A stretch of 64,000 nt of DNA from Tsukamurella paurometabola (GCF_900631615.1 NZ_LR131273.1:2232001-2296000); one strand, 5' to 3'; numbered from the stretch's first letter, positions 26,481 to 35,750 are shown. The notes: generated from the letters alone by a model not told the origin. Numbers and translations are program-made.

Positions 26481-26519
26481 GCGCACCACACTACTGACTC
26501 GTGCTCGATAAGGTTCCGC

Positions 26520-26595
26520 GCTCACGATGTCGACGTCCGCGGCCTTGGAGGTGCGTCAGAACACCTGCGCAGCGCCGGACGTCGACATCGTGAGC
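26520..26595. terminator. 76-bp palindrome upstream of the amidohydrolase operon
   Basis: Perfect 20-bp arms (26520-26539 and 26576-26595, GCTCACGATGTCGACGTCCG and complement) with a 36-base centre that contains a smaller AGGTG/CACCT pair. It ends 2 bases before the stop codon of the upstream methyltransferase-like gene, so it could terminate that unit. Confidence 0.55.
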
Positions 26596-26597
26596 CG

Positions 26598-27383
26598 CTA
26601 CGGCGCGACCAGGTGCCAGTCGACCGTGAGCACGTTGTCGCGGACCGGCCGGCGCGGCGCGCGGGCCGCGCCGTCGGTGCGGGCGGCGAGCGCGGCGGCC
26701 GCGGCCCGCCAGCGCACCCGGTTGCCGTACGGCGCGTAACCGGCGGCGTGATCCCAGCACTCGTCCGCCAGCGCCAGCAGCGTGTGGATCCGCTCGCCGG
26801 GCACGTTGTGGTGGATCAGCGCCTTGGGCAGCCGCTCGGCCAGGTCCGACGGGTGCTCGCTGTACCCCGGATGCCAGGCCAGGGTCAGGGTGCGCGGCCC
26901 GGACCGGTCCAGCGTGAGCCAGCAGCACCGCCGGCCCAGTTCGTCGCAGGTGCCCTCCACGAAGACGCCGCCCGGCGCGAGCCGCCCGACGACCGTCGCC
27001 CAGGCGTCGGCGACCTCGGATTCGTCGTACTGCCGCAGCACGTTGAAGGCGCGCACCAGGTTCGGGCGCAGCCCGGCGAGCTCGAAGCCGCCGCGGGCGA
27101 ACTCCACGCCGTCGCGGCCCGGGACCACGCGGGCGGGGTCGATCTCCAGGCCCGTGACCCGCACGGCCGGGTTGATCCGGCGCAACCAGGCCGCCCATTC
27201 GAGGGTGGTGTTCGGGCGGGCGCCGTAGCCCACGTCGACGGCCAGCGGCGACGGTCCGCCGAGCGCGGCCGACACCGCGGGGGAGTGCACCGACCAGCGG
27301 TCGCTGCGGCGCAGCCGGTTCAGGCCCGTGGTGCCGCGGGTGATCCGCCCCTCGGGCTGCCCGGCCCGCCCCTCCGGCGGCAC
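26598..27383 (-). CDS. SAM-dependent methyltransferase-like protein
   Basis: Protein of 261 aa. A Rossmann-like start LAVDVGYGARPNTTLEWAAWL (near residue 48) and LEIDPARVVPG resemble SAM motifs I and II, and LAPGGVFVEGTCDELG resembles motif post-III. The glycine-rich loop is VGYGARPN rather than the usual GxGxG, so activity is uncertain. I do not recognise a named family. GTG at 27383 lies 4 bases from the end of the upstream DUF2505 gene, so it is probably third in the two-DUF2505 operon. Confidence 0.68.
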   Translation of the reverse strand: MPPEGRAGQPEGRITRGTTGLNRLRRSDRWSVHSPAVSAALGGPSPLAVDVGYGARPNTTLEWAAWLRRINPAVRVTGLEIDPARVVPGRDGVEFARGGFELAGLRPNLVRAFNVLRQYDESEVADAWATVVGRLAPGGVFVEGTCDELGRRCCWLTLDRSGPRTLTLAWHPGYSEHPSDLAERLPKALIHHNVPGERIHTLLALADECWDHAAGYAPYGNRVRWRAAAAALAARTDGAARAPRRPVRDNVLTVDWHLVAP

Positions 27384-27387
27384 GGGA

Positions 27388-27897
27388 TCAGGCGTTCTTG
27401 TCGACCCAGTACTTGAGGTACTCGGCCTCCGCGCGGAACAGGTCCACGAGGTTGATGAGGATGAGCTGCTCCAGCTTGGTGCCCACGAACGGCACGAACA
27501 CCTTCACCACGGTGGTGTAGCGCATGGTGCAGCCGGTCTCGGTGTTGAACAGCGACGCCTCGCCCTTGAGGGAGCCGGGGCCCGCGGGGATCGACGCCTT
27601 GTAGTCGCCGATCGAGTTCTCGCCGTCCCACGCGCCGTAGAACTCCTCGCGCGTGATGATCATGTCCTTCTTCACGACGCCCTGCGCGATCGGCGGCAGG
27701 TACTCGTGCGGCAGGTTCTGCTTCTGGACGACCGTGATGCCCTCGTCATCGACGTCGAACTCGGTGAGCTCCGACAGCGGGGTGAGGTTGCGGAAGTCGG
27801 TCATCTTCTCGGTCCAGTACTCCTTGTTCGAGTACGCGGAGTAGAAGACCTCGGCGGGGAACGGGAAGCGCGCCGAGTAGCTGAGACGTCGTGCCAT
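27388..27897 (-). CDS. DUF2505 domain-containing protein
   Basis: Protein of 169 aa in the START/Bet v1-like superfamily (DUF2505), which folds into a hydrophobic ligand pocket. Hallmarks: FPFPAEVFYSAYSNKEYWTEKM near residue 11 and the end pattern VFVPFVGTKLEQLILINLVDLFRAEAEY. No signal peptide. Related to Mtb Rv0481c by position and type. A second DUF2505 gene lies immediately upstream, 19 bases away, with low identity by eye, so this is an old duplication. Function unknown. Confidence 0.84.
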   Translation of the reverse strand: MARRLSYSARFPFPAEVFYSAYSNKEYWTEKMTDFRNLTPLSELTEFDVDDEGITVVQKQNLPHEYLPPIAQGVVKKDMIITREEFYGAWDGENSIGDYKASIPAGPGSLKGEASLFNTETGCTMRYTTVVKVFVPFVGTKLEQLILINLVDLFRAEAEYLKYWVDKNA

Positions 27898-27915
27898 GTG
27901 GGGAAACCTTACCGG

Positions 27916-28443
27916 TCAGGGATGCTCCGCGATCCACTGCAGGGTGAAGTCCCGCTCGCTCTCCATGAGCTCCTGCAGGTTCTCGACCACCAGCGACTCG
28001 ACCTTCTTCGCGACGAACGGGATCGACACGCTGGCCTCGCCGTCCGCGGTGATGCGGGCGGACGCGCCGTCCGAGCCGGGCCCCGCCTCCAGCACGGCGG
28101 TCCCCGACAGCTGCGCCGGGACGCCCTGGATCTCGGCCGAGAAGCGGCCCTCACAGCGGGTGCCGTCGAACGGGCCCCACTCCTCGAGGCGGTGGATCTC
28201 CAGCCCGCCGGGGCGGATCGCGGTCACCACGGGCGGAAGCTTGTCCTCGCCGATCACGTGCACCACCAGCACGCGCACCGAGCGCCCGGTGCCCTCGCCG
28301 GTGATGGACAGCTCCGCGACGCGGGCGCCCTCACCGCCGACCTCGGCCACGCGGGCGGGCCAGTACGCATCGTCGGTGAACGCGGCGTGCAGCGCGGCCG
28401 GACTGGTGGCGTAGTCGAGCGAGCGCTCGAGACGGGTGGTCAT
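27916..28443 (-). CDS. DUF2505 domain-containing protein (paralogue)
   Basis: Protein of 175 aa with the same layout as its neighbour: an early LDYATSPAALHAAFTDDAYW, a central beta region, and the end VSIPFVAKKVESLVVENLQELMESE. It is more acidic. ATG at 28443 is 25 bases from the divergent murB start. Expression together with the downstream DUF2505 and methyltransferase-like genes is likely. A role in lipid or polyketide-like ligand binding is only an inference from the fold. Confidence 0.83.
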   Translation of the reverse strand: MTTRLERSLDYATSPAALHAAFTDDAYWPARVAEVGGEGARVAELSITGEGTGRSVRVLVVHVIGEDKLPPVVTAIRPGGLEIHRLEEWGPFDGTRCEGRFSAEIQGVPAQLSGTAVLEAGPGSDGASARITADGEASVSIPFVAKKVESLVVENLQELMESERDFTLQWIAEHP

Positions 28444-28467
28444 GAGGAGACACGTTACCGTTGCGGG

Positions 28468-29541
28468 GTGCCTGAACTGCTATCGGAGTTGACCACGCTG
28501 CGCTTGGGCGGCCCCGCCCGCGCCTACCTGCGTTGCGATTCCGCCGCCGCCGTCGCCGAGGCGGTCGCGCGCTGCGACGCGGCGGGCGAGCCGGTGCTGC
28601 TGGTCGGCGGCGGGTCCAACCTGGTGATCGCCGACGCGGGCTTCGACGGGACCGTCGTGCACCTCGCGCACGACACGGTGACGATCGACGGGACCGTGCT
28701 CACCGCCGACGCCGGCGCGGTCTGGGACGACGTCGTCGCCGCCTCCGTCGAGGCCGGGCTCGGCGGCCTCGAATGCCTCTCCGGCATCCCGGGTTCCGCA
28801 GGCGCGACGCCGGTGCAGAACGTCGGGGCGTACGGCGTCGAGGTGTCCGCCTGGCTCGACGCCGTCGAGCTGTACCACCGCGCCACCGGCGAGACCGCGT
28901 GGGTCGTGCCGGAGACGCTGGCCCTCGGCTACCGCACGTCGCGCCTCAAGCAGCACGAGGCCCCGGGCGCCGCCGGCTCCGGCCCCGCTGACGTCGTGCT
29001 GCGCGTGCGGTTCGCCCTGACCGACGGTGCCTCCGCCCCGATCCGATACGGCGAACTCGCCCGTTCCCTCGGTGTCGAGGCGGGCGGCACCGTCGACCCC
29101 GCGGACGCGCGCCGCGCCGTGCTCGACCTGCGCCGCGGCAAGGGCATGGTGCTCGACCCGGCCGACCACGACACGTGGAGCGTCGGATCCTTCTTCACCA
29201 ACCCCGTCGTGCCGGCCGCGACCGCCGAAGCGACGGTCCGGCGCATCGAGGAGTCGACCGGCGAGACCACGCCGCAGTACCCCGCGCCCGACGGGGTGAA
29301 GCTCTCCGCGGGCTGGCTGATCGAGCGGGCCGGGTTCCGCAAGGGCTACGACGGCGGCCGCACCGGCGTCTCGCTGTCGACGAAGCACACCCTCGCGCTC
29401 ACCAACCGCGGCACCGGCACGACGGCCGAGCTGCTCGCGCTCGCGGGCGAGGTCCGCGATGGGGTGTTCGCCCGGTTCGGTGTCGAGCTGCGGCCCGAGC
29501 CCGTGCTCGTGGGGGCGGAGCTTCCCCCGCTGCGCCAGTAG
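28468..29541 (+). CDS. murB: UDP-N-acetylmuramate dehydrogenase
   Basis: FAD/NADPH enzyme that reduces UDP-GlcNAc-enolpyruvate to UDP-MurNAc in cytoplasmic peptidoglycan precursor synthesis. The 357-aa type I MurB shows the start LSELTTLRLGGPAR, FAD motif VLLVGGGSNLVIAD, GLECLSGIPGSAGATPVQNVGAYG, SVGSFFTNPVV (catalytic Ser) and the C-terminal Glu in VGVELRPEPVLVG-like ELRPEPVLVG. GTG at 28468. It is followed 10 bases later by the L,D-transpeptidase, the same order as Mtb murB-lprQ (Rv0482-Rv0483). Confidence 0.95.
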   Translation: MPELLSELTTLRLGGPARAYLRCDSAAAVAEAVARCDAAGEPVLLVGGGSNLVIADAGFDGTVVHLAHDTVTIDGTVLTADAGAVWDDVVAASVEAGLGGLECLSGIPGSAGATPVQNVGAYGVEVSAWLDAVELYHRATGETAWVVPETLALGYRTSRLKQHEAPGAAGSGPADVVLRVRFALTDGASAPIRYGELARSLGVEAGGTVDPADARRAVLDLRRGKGMVLDPADHDTWSVGSFFTNPVVPAATAEATVRRIEESTGETTPQYPAPDGVKLSAGWLIERAGFRKGYDGGRTGVSLSTKHTLALTNRGTGTTAELLALAGEVRDGVFARFGVELRPEPVLVGAELPPLRQ

Positions 29542-29551
29542 AATTCATACA

Positions 29552-30736
29552 GTGTTCGACTTCTTTCGTGCGCCGGTGCGTCGGCGCGCCTTCCTCGGTG
29601 GTGCCGCGGCGACGGTGGCCGTCGCCGCGGCGGCCTGCACCCGTGACGGCGGCATCGGTGAGACCAGGGCCGATGCCCCCACCTTCGAGTACGCGCCCGC
29701 GGCCGGTCAGCGGATCGGCCCCCGCGACACCGTCTCCGTGCGCGTGCGGGGCGGCACCTTCCGTCCGGGCGTGGCGCTGACGAACGTCCAAACGGGCAAA
29801 AAGGTCGAACTGACCGCGTCGCCCGACGGTGTGACCTATTCGACGGCCGAGCCCCTCGGCTTCGGCGCCACCTACCGCTGGTCCGGGGCCGCCGACGGCG
29901 AGGGCGGCACCTGGTCGAGCCTCGACGGCGAGGTCGCGGTGGTCTCGCCCGACGCCACGATGTCGGTCCAGGTCAACATCGCCGACGGCGCCGAGGTCGG
30001 CATCGCCGCCCCGCTCATCCTGAAATTCGCGGGCACCGTCGAGGACAAGGCCGCCGTCGAGAAGGCCCTCGAGATCACCACCACCCCGCACACCGAGGGG
30101 GCCTGGGCGTGGCTGCCCGAGGACAACGGCTCCCGCGCCCACTGGCGGCCGCGCGAGTACTACCGGCCCGGCACCAAGGTGTCGATGAACGCGAAGCTCT
30201 ACGGCCTCGACCACGGCGGCGGGCAGTACGGCGCCAGCGACGTGACCAGCGACTTCGTGGTCGGGCGTTCGCAGATCGTGAAGGCCTCCGCCCCGTCGCA
30301 CCGGATCCGGGTGATGCGCGGCGACCAGGTGTACCTCGACCTCCCGTGCTCCTACGGTGAGGGCGACCTCCCGCGCAACGTGACCCGCTCGGGCATCCAC
30401 GTCGTCAGCGAGAAGCACGAGGACTTCGCCATGTCCAACCCCGCCGCGGGGTACTTCAACGTGCGCGAACGGTGGGCGGTCCGGATCTCCAACAACGGCG
30501 AGTTCATCCACGCCAACCCGCAGACCGTCGGGAACCAGGGCGCCTCGAACGTCACCAACGGCTGCATCAACCTCTCTCTCGAGGACGCGCAGCGCTACTT
30601 CGAGAGCGCACTGTTCGGGGACCCGGTGGAGGTCACCGGCACGTCGATCCCGCTGTCGGAGGCCGACGGTGACATCTACGACTGGACCCTAGACTGGCCG
30701 ACGTGGCAATCGATGTCGGCGCTGTCGAAGAACTAG
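29552..30736 (+). CDS. L,D-transpeptidase lipoprotein (LprQ/LdtMt5 type)
   Basis: Cell-wall cross-linking enzyme of 394 aa. The N-terminus has RRRAFLGGAAATVAVAAAAC with basic residues, a hydrophobic core and a lipobox Cys at 29. Two immunoglobulin-like domains follow, including VQVNIADGAEVGIAAPLILKF, and then a YkuD domain at about 230-360. The active site reads FIHANPQTVGNQGASNVTNGCINLS: Cys338 is the nucleophile, but the HGC seen in most family members is NGC (Asn336). A Trp-rich tail (YDWTLDWPTWQS) ends the protein. GTG at 29552, 10 bases after murB. Mtb lprQ is the positional match. Confidence 0.9.
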   Translation: MFDFFRAPVRRRAFLGGAAATVAVAAAACTRDGGIGETRADAPTFEYAPAAGQRIGPRDTVSVRVRGGTFRPGVALTNVQTGKKVELTASPDGVTYSTAEPLGFGATYRWSGAADGEGGTWSSLDGEVAVVSPDATMSVQVNIADGAEVGIAAPLILKFAGTVEDKAAVEKALEITTTPHTEGAWAWLPEDNGSRAHWRPREYYRPGTKVSMNAKLYGLDHGGGQYGASDVTSDFVVGRSQIVKASAPSHRIRVMRGDQVYLDLPCSYGEGDLPRNVTRSGIHVVSEKHEDFAMSNPAAGYFNVRERWAVRISNNGEFIHANPQTVGNQGASNVTNGCINLSLEDAQRYFESALFGDPVEVTGTSIPLSEADGDIYDWTLDWPTWQSMSALSKN

Positions 30737-31548
30737 TGGTCCCCGGCGCGCGGAGGATGTCCGCGCGGGTGGCGTGCACCGTGCTCGCCCCCACGGTGCT
30801 GGAGTATCAGGCGACCGTCGCGCGGGTGCCGGGCCTGCAGGTGCAGGAGTCGCTCGCCGTCACGCTCGACGGTGCGCCCCTGCCGGTGCACGAGGTCGTC
30901 GGGCCGCACGGCGGGCGGATCCACCGGGTCGACGCCGGGGCGGGGGCCGTGCTGCTGGAGTACCACGCGCAGGTCGCCGGCTTCGCGGCGCCGGAGCCGG
31001 TCGACGAGTACCTGCGGTCGCTGTACCTGCGGCCGTCGCGGTACTGCGAGGTCGACCGGTTCTACGGCTACGCCGCGAAGCAGTTCGCGGGCGTGACCGG
31101 AGATGCACAACGTGCTGTGGCGGTGCGGGAGTTCGTGGCGAATCGGCTCGACTACCTGCCCGGAGCCAGCCGCTCCGTCGACGGTGCCTCCGACACCCTG
31201 CTCGCCTCCGCCGGCGTGTGCCGCGACTACGCGCACCTGACGATCGCGCTGCTCCGCGCGCTGAAGCTGCCCGCCCGGATGAGCGCCGTCTTCGCGCCCG
31301 GGTGCGATCCGATGGACTTCCACGCCGTCGCCGAGGTGATGGTCGACGGCCGCTGGTGGGTCCTCGATGCGACCGGCCTCGCGCCGCGCGCCGCGATGGT
31401 GCGGATCGCCACCGGCCGTGACGCCGCCGACATCGCCTTCCTCGACAATCACGGCGGCTCCATCCGCTTCGACCGCTTGACGGTGACCGCCGAATCCGCG
31501 GCGCCCCTGCCCGCCGACGACCCGTACGCGCTCATCCCCATCGCCTGA
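30736..31548 (+). CDS. transglutaminase-like cysteine peptidase family protein
   Basis: Protein of 270 aa from the start I prefer. The N-terminal part is the bacterial transglutaminase-like beta domain (TVLEYQATVARVPG); the papain-like core has the nucleophile Cys near residue 162 in SAGVCRDYAHLTIALLRAL, the His in MDFHAVAEVMVDG and the Asp in WWVLDATGLAPR, giving a complete triad. No signal peptide. GTG at 30736 shares a base with the stop of the L,D-transpeptidase (TAGTG); a GTG at 30703 in the same frame would overlap it by 34 bases. Co-expression with murB and ldt is likely. Substrate unknown. Confidence 0.82.
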   Translation: MVPGARRMSARVACTVLAPTVLEYQATVARVPGLQVQESLAVTLDGAPLPVHEVVGPHGGRIHRVDAGAGAVLLEYHAQVAGFAAPEPVDEYLRSLYLRPSRYCEVDRFYGYAAKQFAGVTGDAQRAVAVREFVANRLDYLPGASRSVDGASDTLLASAGVCRDYAHLTIALLRALKLPARMSAVFAPGCDPMDFHAVAEVMVDGRWWVLDATGLAPRAAMVRIATGRDAADIAFLDNHGGSIRFDRLTVTAESAAPLPADDPYALIPIA

Positions 31549-31772
31549 GCTGCGCGGGCTGCCACTCGGAGGGGCGGTGGTGCCGCGCGAGAGCCATGCG
31601 CGCGACGCATGCCTGGTGAACTCACAGGTCAACTCTTGTTTCTGAGCGCAGGTCGTCCGCCCGGCGCCGCATGTCTGCGCCCGCAGGAGGTACGTGGCTT
31701 CGGGTGGACGGAACGCGGCGCGCATGGCCTGCCCGCAGACACACCGGCCTGGACGGAGCGCGTCGACGGGAC

Positions 31773-32537
31773 TCAGCCGCGACGCAGCGCCAGCAACTCC
31801 TCGAAGACCGCGCGCGCATCGGCCGGCCCGTCGACGCGGAAGCGGGCGGCGGTGGCACCGTCGCCCACCTTCACGGAGACGTCCTCGGCGCCGGTCAGCG
31901 CGGCGAAGGCCTTCTCGTCGGTCACGTCGTCGCCCAGATACAGCACGGCGTCGGCGCCGGTGCGCTCGCGGAGCGTCTGCAGCGCCCGTCCCTTGGAGGC
32001 GTCGAGCACCGTCAGCTCCAGCACGGCCTTGCCCTCCGTGGCGTGCACGCCGGGCAGGGCGGCGGGGCCCCGTCGGGCCTCCTCCAGCGCGAGCGGCCCG
32101 GCGGACGCGTCCACGACGTTCCGGACGTGCAGCGCGGCGCCCAGCGGCTTCGGCTCGACGGCCGCGCCGGGGAAGCGCTCGGCGATCGCCGCGAGGTCGT
32201 CGAGCACGGTCGACCGCAGGTCCACCAGGTCGGGGGTGAGGGCGCCCTCGAATCCCTCCGCCCACTCCGCGCCGTGGCTCCCGACGGTGACGAGCGCCTC
32301 GCCGGCGCCGGAGAGCCGGCCGAGCGTCGCGCGGTCGCGGCCGGAGACGACGGCCACCGTCACGCCGGGCAGGCCGGCGAGCGCCTCCAGCGCGGCGACG
32401 GTCCCCGGCAGCGGAAAGGCCGCGGCGGGGTCGGCGACGATCGGTGCGACCACCCCGTCGTAGTCGGTGCCCACGAGCACCGCCGGCAGCGCGGCGAACC
32501 GCCGCAGGGCGTCGCGGACCGAGCCGGGCAGGGTCAT
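31773..32537 (-). CDS. otsB: trehalose-6-phosphate phosphatase
   Basis: HAD-superfamily enzyme of 254 aa that removes phosphate from trehalose-6-phosphate in the cytosol. The HAD nucleophile motif is seen as [15 protein letters not shown] near residue 20, motif II as VAVVSGRDR, and motif III/IV as [12 protein letters not shown] with [15 protein letters not shown] at 32537 overlaps the otsA stop (ATGA), so the pair is translationally coupled. Together they make trehalose, a stress protectant and the sugar of mycolic-acid glycolipids. Confidence 0.93.
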   Translation of the reverse strand: MTLPGSVRDALRRFAALPAVLVGTDYDGVVAPIVADPAAAFPLPGTVAALEALAGLPGVTVAVVSGRDRATLGRLSGAGEALVTVGSHGAEWAEGFEGALTPDLVDLRSTVLDDLAAIAERFPGAAVEPKPLGAALHVRNVVDASAGPLALEEARRGPAALPGVHATEGKAVLELTVLDASKGRALQTLRERTGADAVLYLGDDVTDEKAFAALTGAEDVSVKVGDGATAARFRVDGPADARAVFEELLALRRG

Positions 32538-33979
32538 GCCCGGGTCTCGTCGACGGTGCCGGCGAGCGTCTGCAGGAAGGAACGGGCCCAGCGGTCGACG
32601 TCGTACTGCAGGACCTGGCGGCGCATGGTGCGGATGCGGCGCTTGCCCTCCTCGGCGTCCTGGTGCACGGCCTCGTCGATCGCGTTCTTCACGCCCTCGA
32701 GGTCGTGCGGGTTGCACTGGTAGGCCTGGCGCAGCTCGGCGGCGGCGCCGGTGAACTCGCTGAGCACCAGCGCGCCCGTCGAATCGTTGCGGCAGGCGAT
32801 GTACTCCTTGGCGACCAGGTTCATGCCGTCGCGCAGCGGGGTCACGAGCATGACGTCGGCTGCGGCGAAGAAGGCGAGCAGCTCGCGGCGCGGCACCGGG
32901 CGGTGCACGTAGCTCACCACGGGCCGGCCCACGCGGCCGAAGTCGCCGTTGATCCGGCCGACCTGCCGCTCGATGTCGTCGCGCATCACCTTGTAGGACT
33001 CGACCCGCTCGCGCGACGGGGTCGCCAGCTGCACGAAGACGTGCCGCTCCGGATCGAGGCGGCCCTCCTGGTACAGCTCGCCGATCGCGCGCAGCCGCAC
33101 GTCGATGCCCTTGGTGTAGTCCAGCCGGTCGACACCGAGCAGGATCTTCTCGGGATTGCCCAGCTCCTTGCGCAGCGCCCGGGCCCGCTGCTTCGTCTCG
33201 GGGAGCTTCGCGGTGGCCGACAGGTCGGCGGAGTCGATGGAGATGGGGAAGGCGCCCACCCGGACCGACCGGAATCCGACGGTGACCACGCCGAACTTCG
33301 AGCGCACGCCGATGGAGTTCTTGCTGGTGGAATACCCCGCCAGCTTGCTGGCGAGGTAGAGGAAGTTCTGCGCGCCGCCGGGCAGGTGGAAACCGACGAG
33401 GTCGGCGCCGAGGATCCCCTCGACGATCTCGCGGCGCCACGGCATCTGCATGAACAGCTCGACGGGCGGGAACGGGATGTGCAGGAAGAAGCCGATCTTC
33501 ACATCGGGCCGCAGCATCCGCAGCATCTTCGGCACCAGCTGCAGCTGGTAGTCCTGCACCCAGACGGTGGCACCCTCGGCGGCGACCTTGGCGGTCTCCT
33601 CCGCGAAGCGGCGGTTGACCTCGACGTAGGTGTTCCACCACTCGCGGTGGTACTCGGGCTTGACGATGACGTCGTGGTACAGCGGCCACAGACTGCCGTT
33701 GGAGAAGCCCTCGTAGTGCTCCTGCACCTCCTGGGCGCTGAGCTTCACCGGAACGAGGAGCATGTCCTCGCCCTCGATGGGGCCGTCGCCGACGTCGGGG
33801 GCGCCGGGCCAGCCGACCCACGCGCCGTTGCGCGCGCTGAGGATCGGCTTGAGCGCGGTCACGAGGCCGCCCGGAGATTCCTTCCAGGTCAGCGTCCCGT
33901 CGGGCGCCTTCTCGACGTCGACCGGGAGCCGGTTGGCCACGACGATGAAATCAGAAGTTCCGAACGCCGCAGCGGTCAT
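32534..33979 (-). CDS. otsA: trehalose-6-phosphate synthase
   Basis: GT20 glycosyltransferase of 481 aa that joins a nucleotide-activated glucose to glucose-6-phosphate. Key parts: [11 protein letters not shown] at the N-terminus, [56 protein letters not shown] and [20 protein letters not shown] at 33979. Preceded by a 53-aa gene with a 7-base gap and followed by otsB, a compact three-gene operon. No signal peptide. Confidence 0.96.
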   Translation of the reverse strand: MTAAAFGTSDFIVVANRLPVDVEKAPDGTLTWKESPGGLVTALKPILSARNGAWVGWPGAPDVGDGPIEGEDMLLVPVKLSAQEVQEHYEGFSNGSLWPLYHDVIVKPEYHREWWNTYVEVNRRFAEETAKVAAEGATVWVQDYQLQLVPKMLRMLRPDVKIGFFLHIPFPPVELFMQMPWRREIVEGILGADLVGFHLPGGAQNFLYLASKLAGYSTSKNSIGVRSKFGVVTVGFRSVRVGAFPISIDSADLSATAKLPETKQRARALRKELGNPEKILLGVDRLDYTKGIDVRLRAIGELYQEGRLDPERHVFVQLATPSRERVESYKVMRDDIERQVGRINGDFGRVGRPVVSYVHRPVPRRELLAFFAAADVMLVTPLRDGMNLVAKEYIACRNDSTGALVLSEFTGAAAELRQAYQCNPHDLEGVKNAIDEAVHQDAEEGKRRIRTMRRQVLQYDVDRWARSFLQTLAGTVDETRA

Positions 33980-33986
33980 GGGTGGG

Positions 33987-34148
33987 CTACGCCTCCTTGG
34001 GGCCGATGCCGAGCATCGACAGCAGCATCCGGCACTCGTCGGCGTCCTCGGCGTACGCCGCGACGACCCGCTGGGCCTGGCGGGCGGTCTCGTCCGCGAC
34101 GGGCTCGAGATCGTCTTCGCTGATGTCCTGCGTGGTCTTCGGGGGCAT
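33987..34148 (-). CDS. conserved-looking small protein upstream of otsA
   Basis: Protein of 53 aa, acidic, helical ([31 protein letters not shown]). I do not recognise a named family. ATG at 34148 follows GAAGG, and the gene ends 7 bases before otsA, so it belongs to the trehalose operon. It might be a small regulator or chaperone of OtsA; that is speculation. TAAACT on the minus strand at 34186-34191 could be the -10 of the operon. Confidence 0.7.
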   Translation of the reverse strand: MPPKTTQDISEDDLEPVADETARQAQRVVAAYAEDADECRMLLSMLGIGPKEA

Positions 34149-34204
34149 GAACGCACCTTCGTTCGGGAAATGGACGAGCAGGGACAGTTTACCCGCGAAA
34201 CGAT

Positions 34205-35632
34205 TCAGTCGCGGACCCGGCGGAAGGTGATGCCCCCGATGTGCGGCCGCAGGTTCGGCGGGAGCTGCGGCCGGCGCAGGGTGCGGGCCACCCATTCGCC
34301 CAGCGTGACGCCCGCGGCCAGCGCGCAGCCGACGGTGAGCGCGGTGGCCATGTTGGTCAGTGCGGAGGTGGTCTGTCCCTCCATCAGCTCGGACAGGCCG
34401 CGGTAGACGGCGAGGCCGGGGACCAGCGGCGTGATGCCCGCGACGGCGACGATGAGCGGGGGGACCACGGCCCGTCGGGCGAGGAGGCCGCCGGCCAGGC
34501 CGACGACGGTCGCGGCCACCGTCGACGAGACGATGGGCCCGAGCCCCAGGTTGAGGATCGACCCGGCGACCAGGGCGCCCGCGCACCCGGCCAGGAAGGA
34601 CGCGGTGAGCGCGCGGATCTGTGCGTACCCGGCCAGGGCGAACGCCGCCGCGGCCACACCGCCCGCGCCGACGAGGATCGGCAGCGGCGCGTAGTCGAAG
34701 GGCTGCTGCTGCAGGGGCGGCAGGGTCGCGCCGAGTTGCGCGGTGACGCTCAGCGCCATGCCGACGCCGGCCACCACGCCGCCCGTGAACACGACGACCT
34801 CGAAGAACCGGGCGGCGCCCGTCACGGGCGCGCCGGTGATGGCGTCCTGCACGCTGCCGACCAGTGACAGCCCGGCCATGAGCACGATGATGCCGGCGAC
34901 GATCACCCGGTAGGGCTGGACGTCCCAGCCGAACTCGATCGACAAGCGGTAAATGATCGCGGCGGGCAGTGTCGCGAGGAAACCGCCCACGACCTGCTGG
35001 AAGAAGTACGGCAGGCCCCACTGGCTCAGCCGCACGTTCACGGCGTAGATCAGCGCGGTCGTCACGAAGGCCACGCCCGCCAGCGAGAGCTTGCCGCCGA
35101 GCAGCAGCGTGAGGGCGCCCGCCATGAGGGCCCAGCCGAAGGTCGCGACGGCACGCGGGTAGGGGTGCCCCGCGGTCATGATCGACTCGAGCGCGGCGAG
35201 GGCCTGGTCCGGGCGGATCCGCCCGCGCCCGATGCGCCGCACCAGGGTGTCGACCTGGGACAGGCGGGTGTAGTCCAGGGAGCGGTGGCTCACCGTCCGC
35301 GTGTAGGTCGACGGGGGCAGGCCGCGCCCGCGCTGCACGCTCACGGTGATCGCGTTGTACGTGACGGTCACGGTGACGTCGTCGATGCCGTAGGTGGCCG
35401 CGACGTACCGGACCTGGGCCTCGGTGTCGACGGCGCCGGTGCCCGAATCCAGCAGCACCTCGCCGACCTTCATCGCGACCTCGAGGACCTCGCCGACGGT
35501 CTCGTTGTCGCGGAGGTCGACGGGCTGCAGCGGCGTCAGCACCGGCATGCCCGCGGTGTCGACGGTGGCGGCGTTCCGGCCGGTCACGGCCTGTATTGCG
35601 TGCGCGAGGCGATCGCGGAACGCGGGCTTCAT
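34205..35632 (-). CDS. ThrE-family threonine/serine exporter
   Basis: Inner-membrane protein of 475 aa. The cytoplasmic N-terminal region (about 1-170, DUF1212) has VLLDSGTGAVDTEAQVRYVAATYGI and RTVSHRSLDYTRL; it is followed by about ten membrane helices in two halves (DUF1212 and the DUF3815 part ending in GITPLVPGLAVYRGL). This two-part arrangement in one chain is that of ThrE from Corynebacterium, an amino-acid exporter. ATG at 35632 with GAGGAGGTG 10 bases upstream, one of the best ribosome binding sites in the window. Single gene. Confidence 0.9.
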   Translation of the reverse strand: MKPAFRDRLAHAIQAVTGRNAATVDTAGMPVLTPLQPVDLRDNETVGEVLEVAMKVGEVLLDSGTGAVDTEAQVRYVAATYGIDDVTVTVTYNAITVSVQRGRGLPPSTYTRTVSHRSLDYTRLSQVDTLVRRIGRGRIRPDQALAALESIMTAGHPYPRAVATFGWALMAGALTLLLGGKLSLAGVAFVTTALIYAVNVRLSQWGLPYFFQQVVGGFLATLPAAIIYRLSIEFGWDVQPYRVIVAGIIVLMAGLSLVGSVQDAITGAPVTGAARFFEVVVFTGGVVAGVGMALSVTAQLGATLPPLQQQPFDYAPLPILVGAGGVAAAAFALAGYAQIRALTASFLAGCAGALVAGSILNLGLGPIVSSTVAATVVGLAGGLLARRAVVPPLIVAVAGITPLVPGLAVYRGLSELMEGQTTSALTNMATALTVGCALAAGVTLGEWVARTLRRPQLPPNLRPHIGGITFRRVRD

Positions 35633-35731
35633 CGTGGGGCACCTCCTCGGGGTTTCACGTCGGTGTCGTGGCACTGACCTCGATTCGTTACTGTGCCAGA
35701 TCACGCCGGGTTCCGGTCCGCCCGTGGGCCC

Positions 35732-35750
35732 GTGATCCGCGCCGGATCAC
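35732..35750. promoter_or_regulatory. short inverted repeat between ThrE and PucR genes
   Basis: GTGATCCG and CGGATCAC, perfect 8-bp arms with a 3-base spacer, in the 181-base gap between the end of the pucR-type gene and the start of thrE. Could be a terminator stem or an operator. Confidence 0.4.

Noticed and set aside
31549-31772. A small gene in the 224-base gap between the transglutaminase-like and otsB genes
   Set aside because: Minus-strand frames such as that with CGAGRTTC have no start with a ribosome binding site and no recognisable domain; I see no gene or clear structure here.
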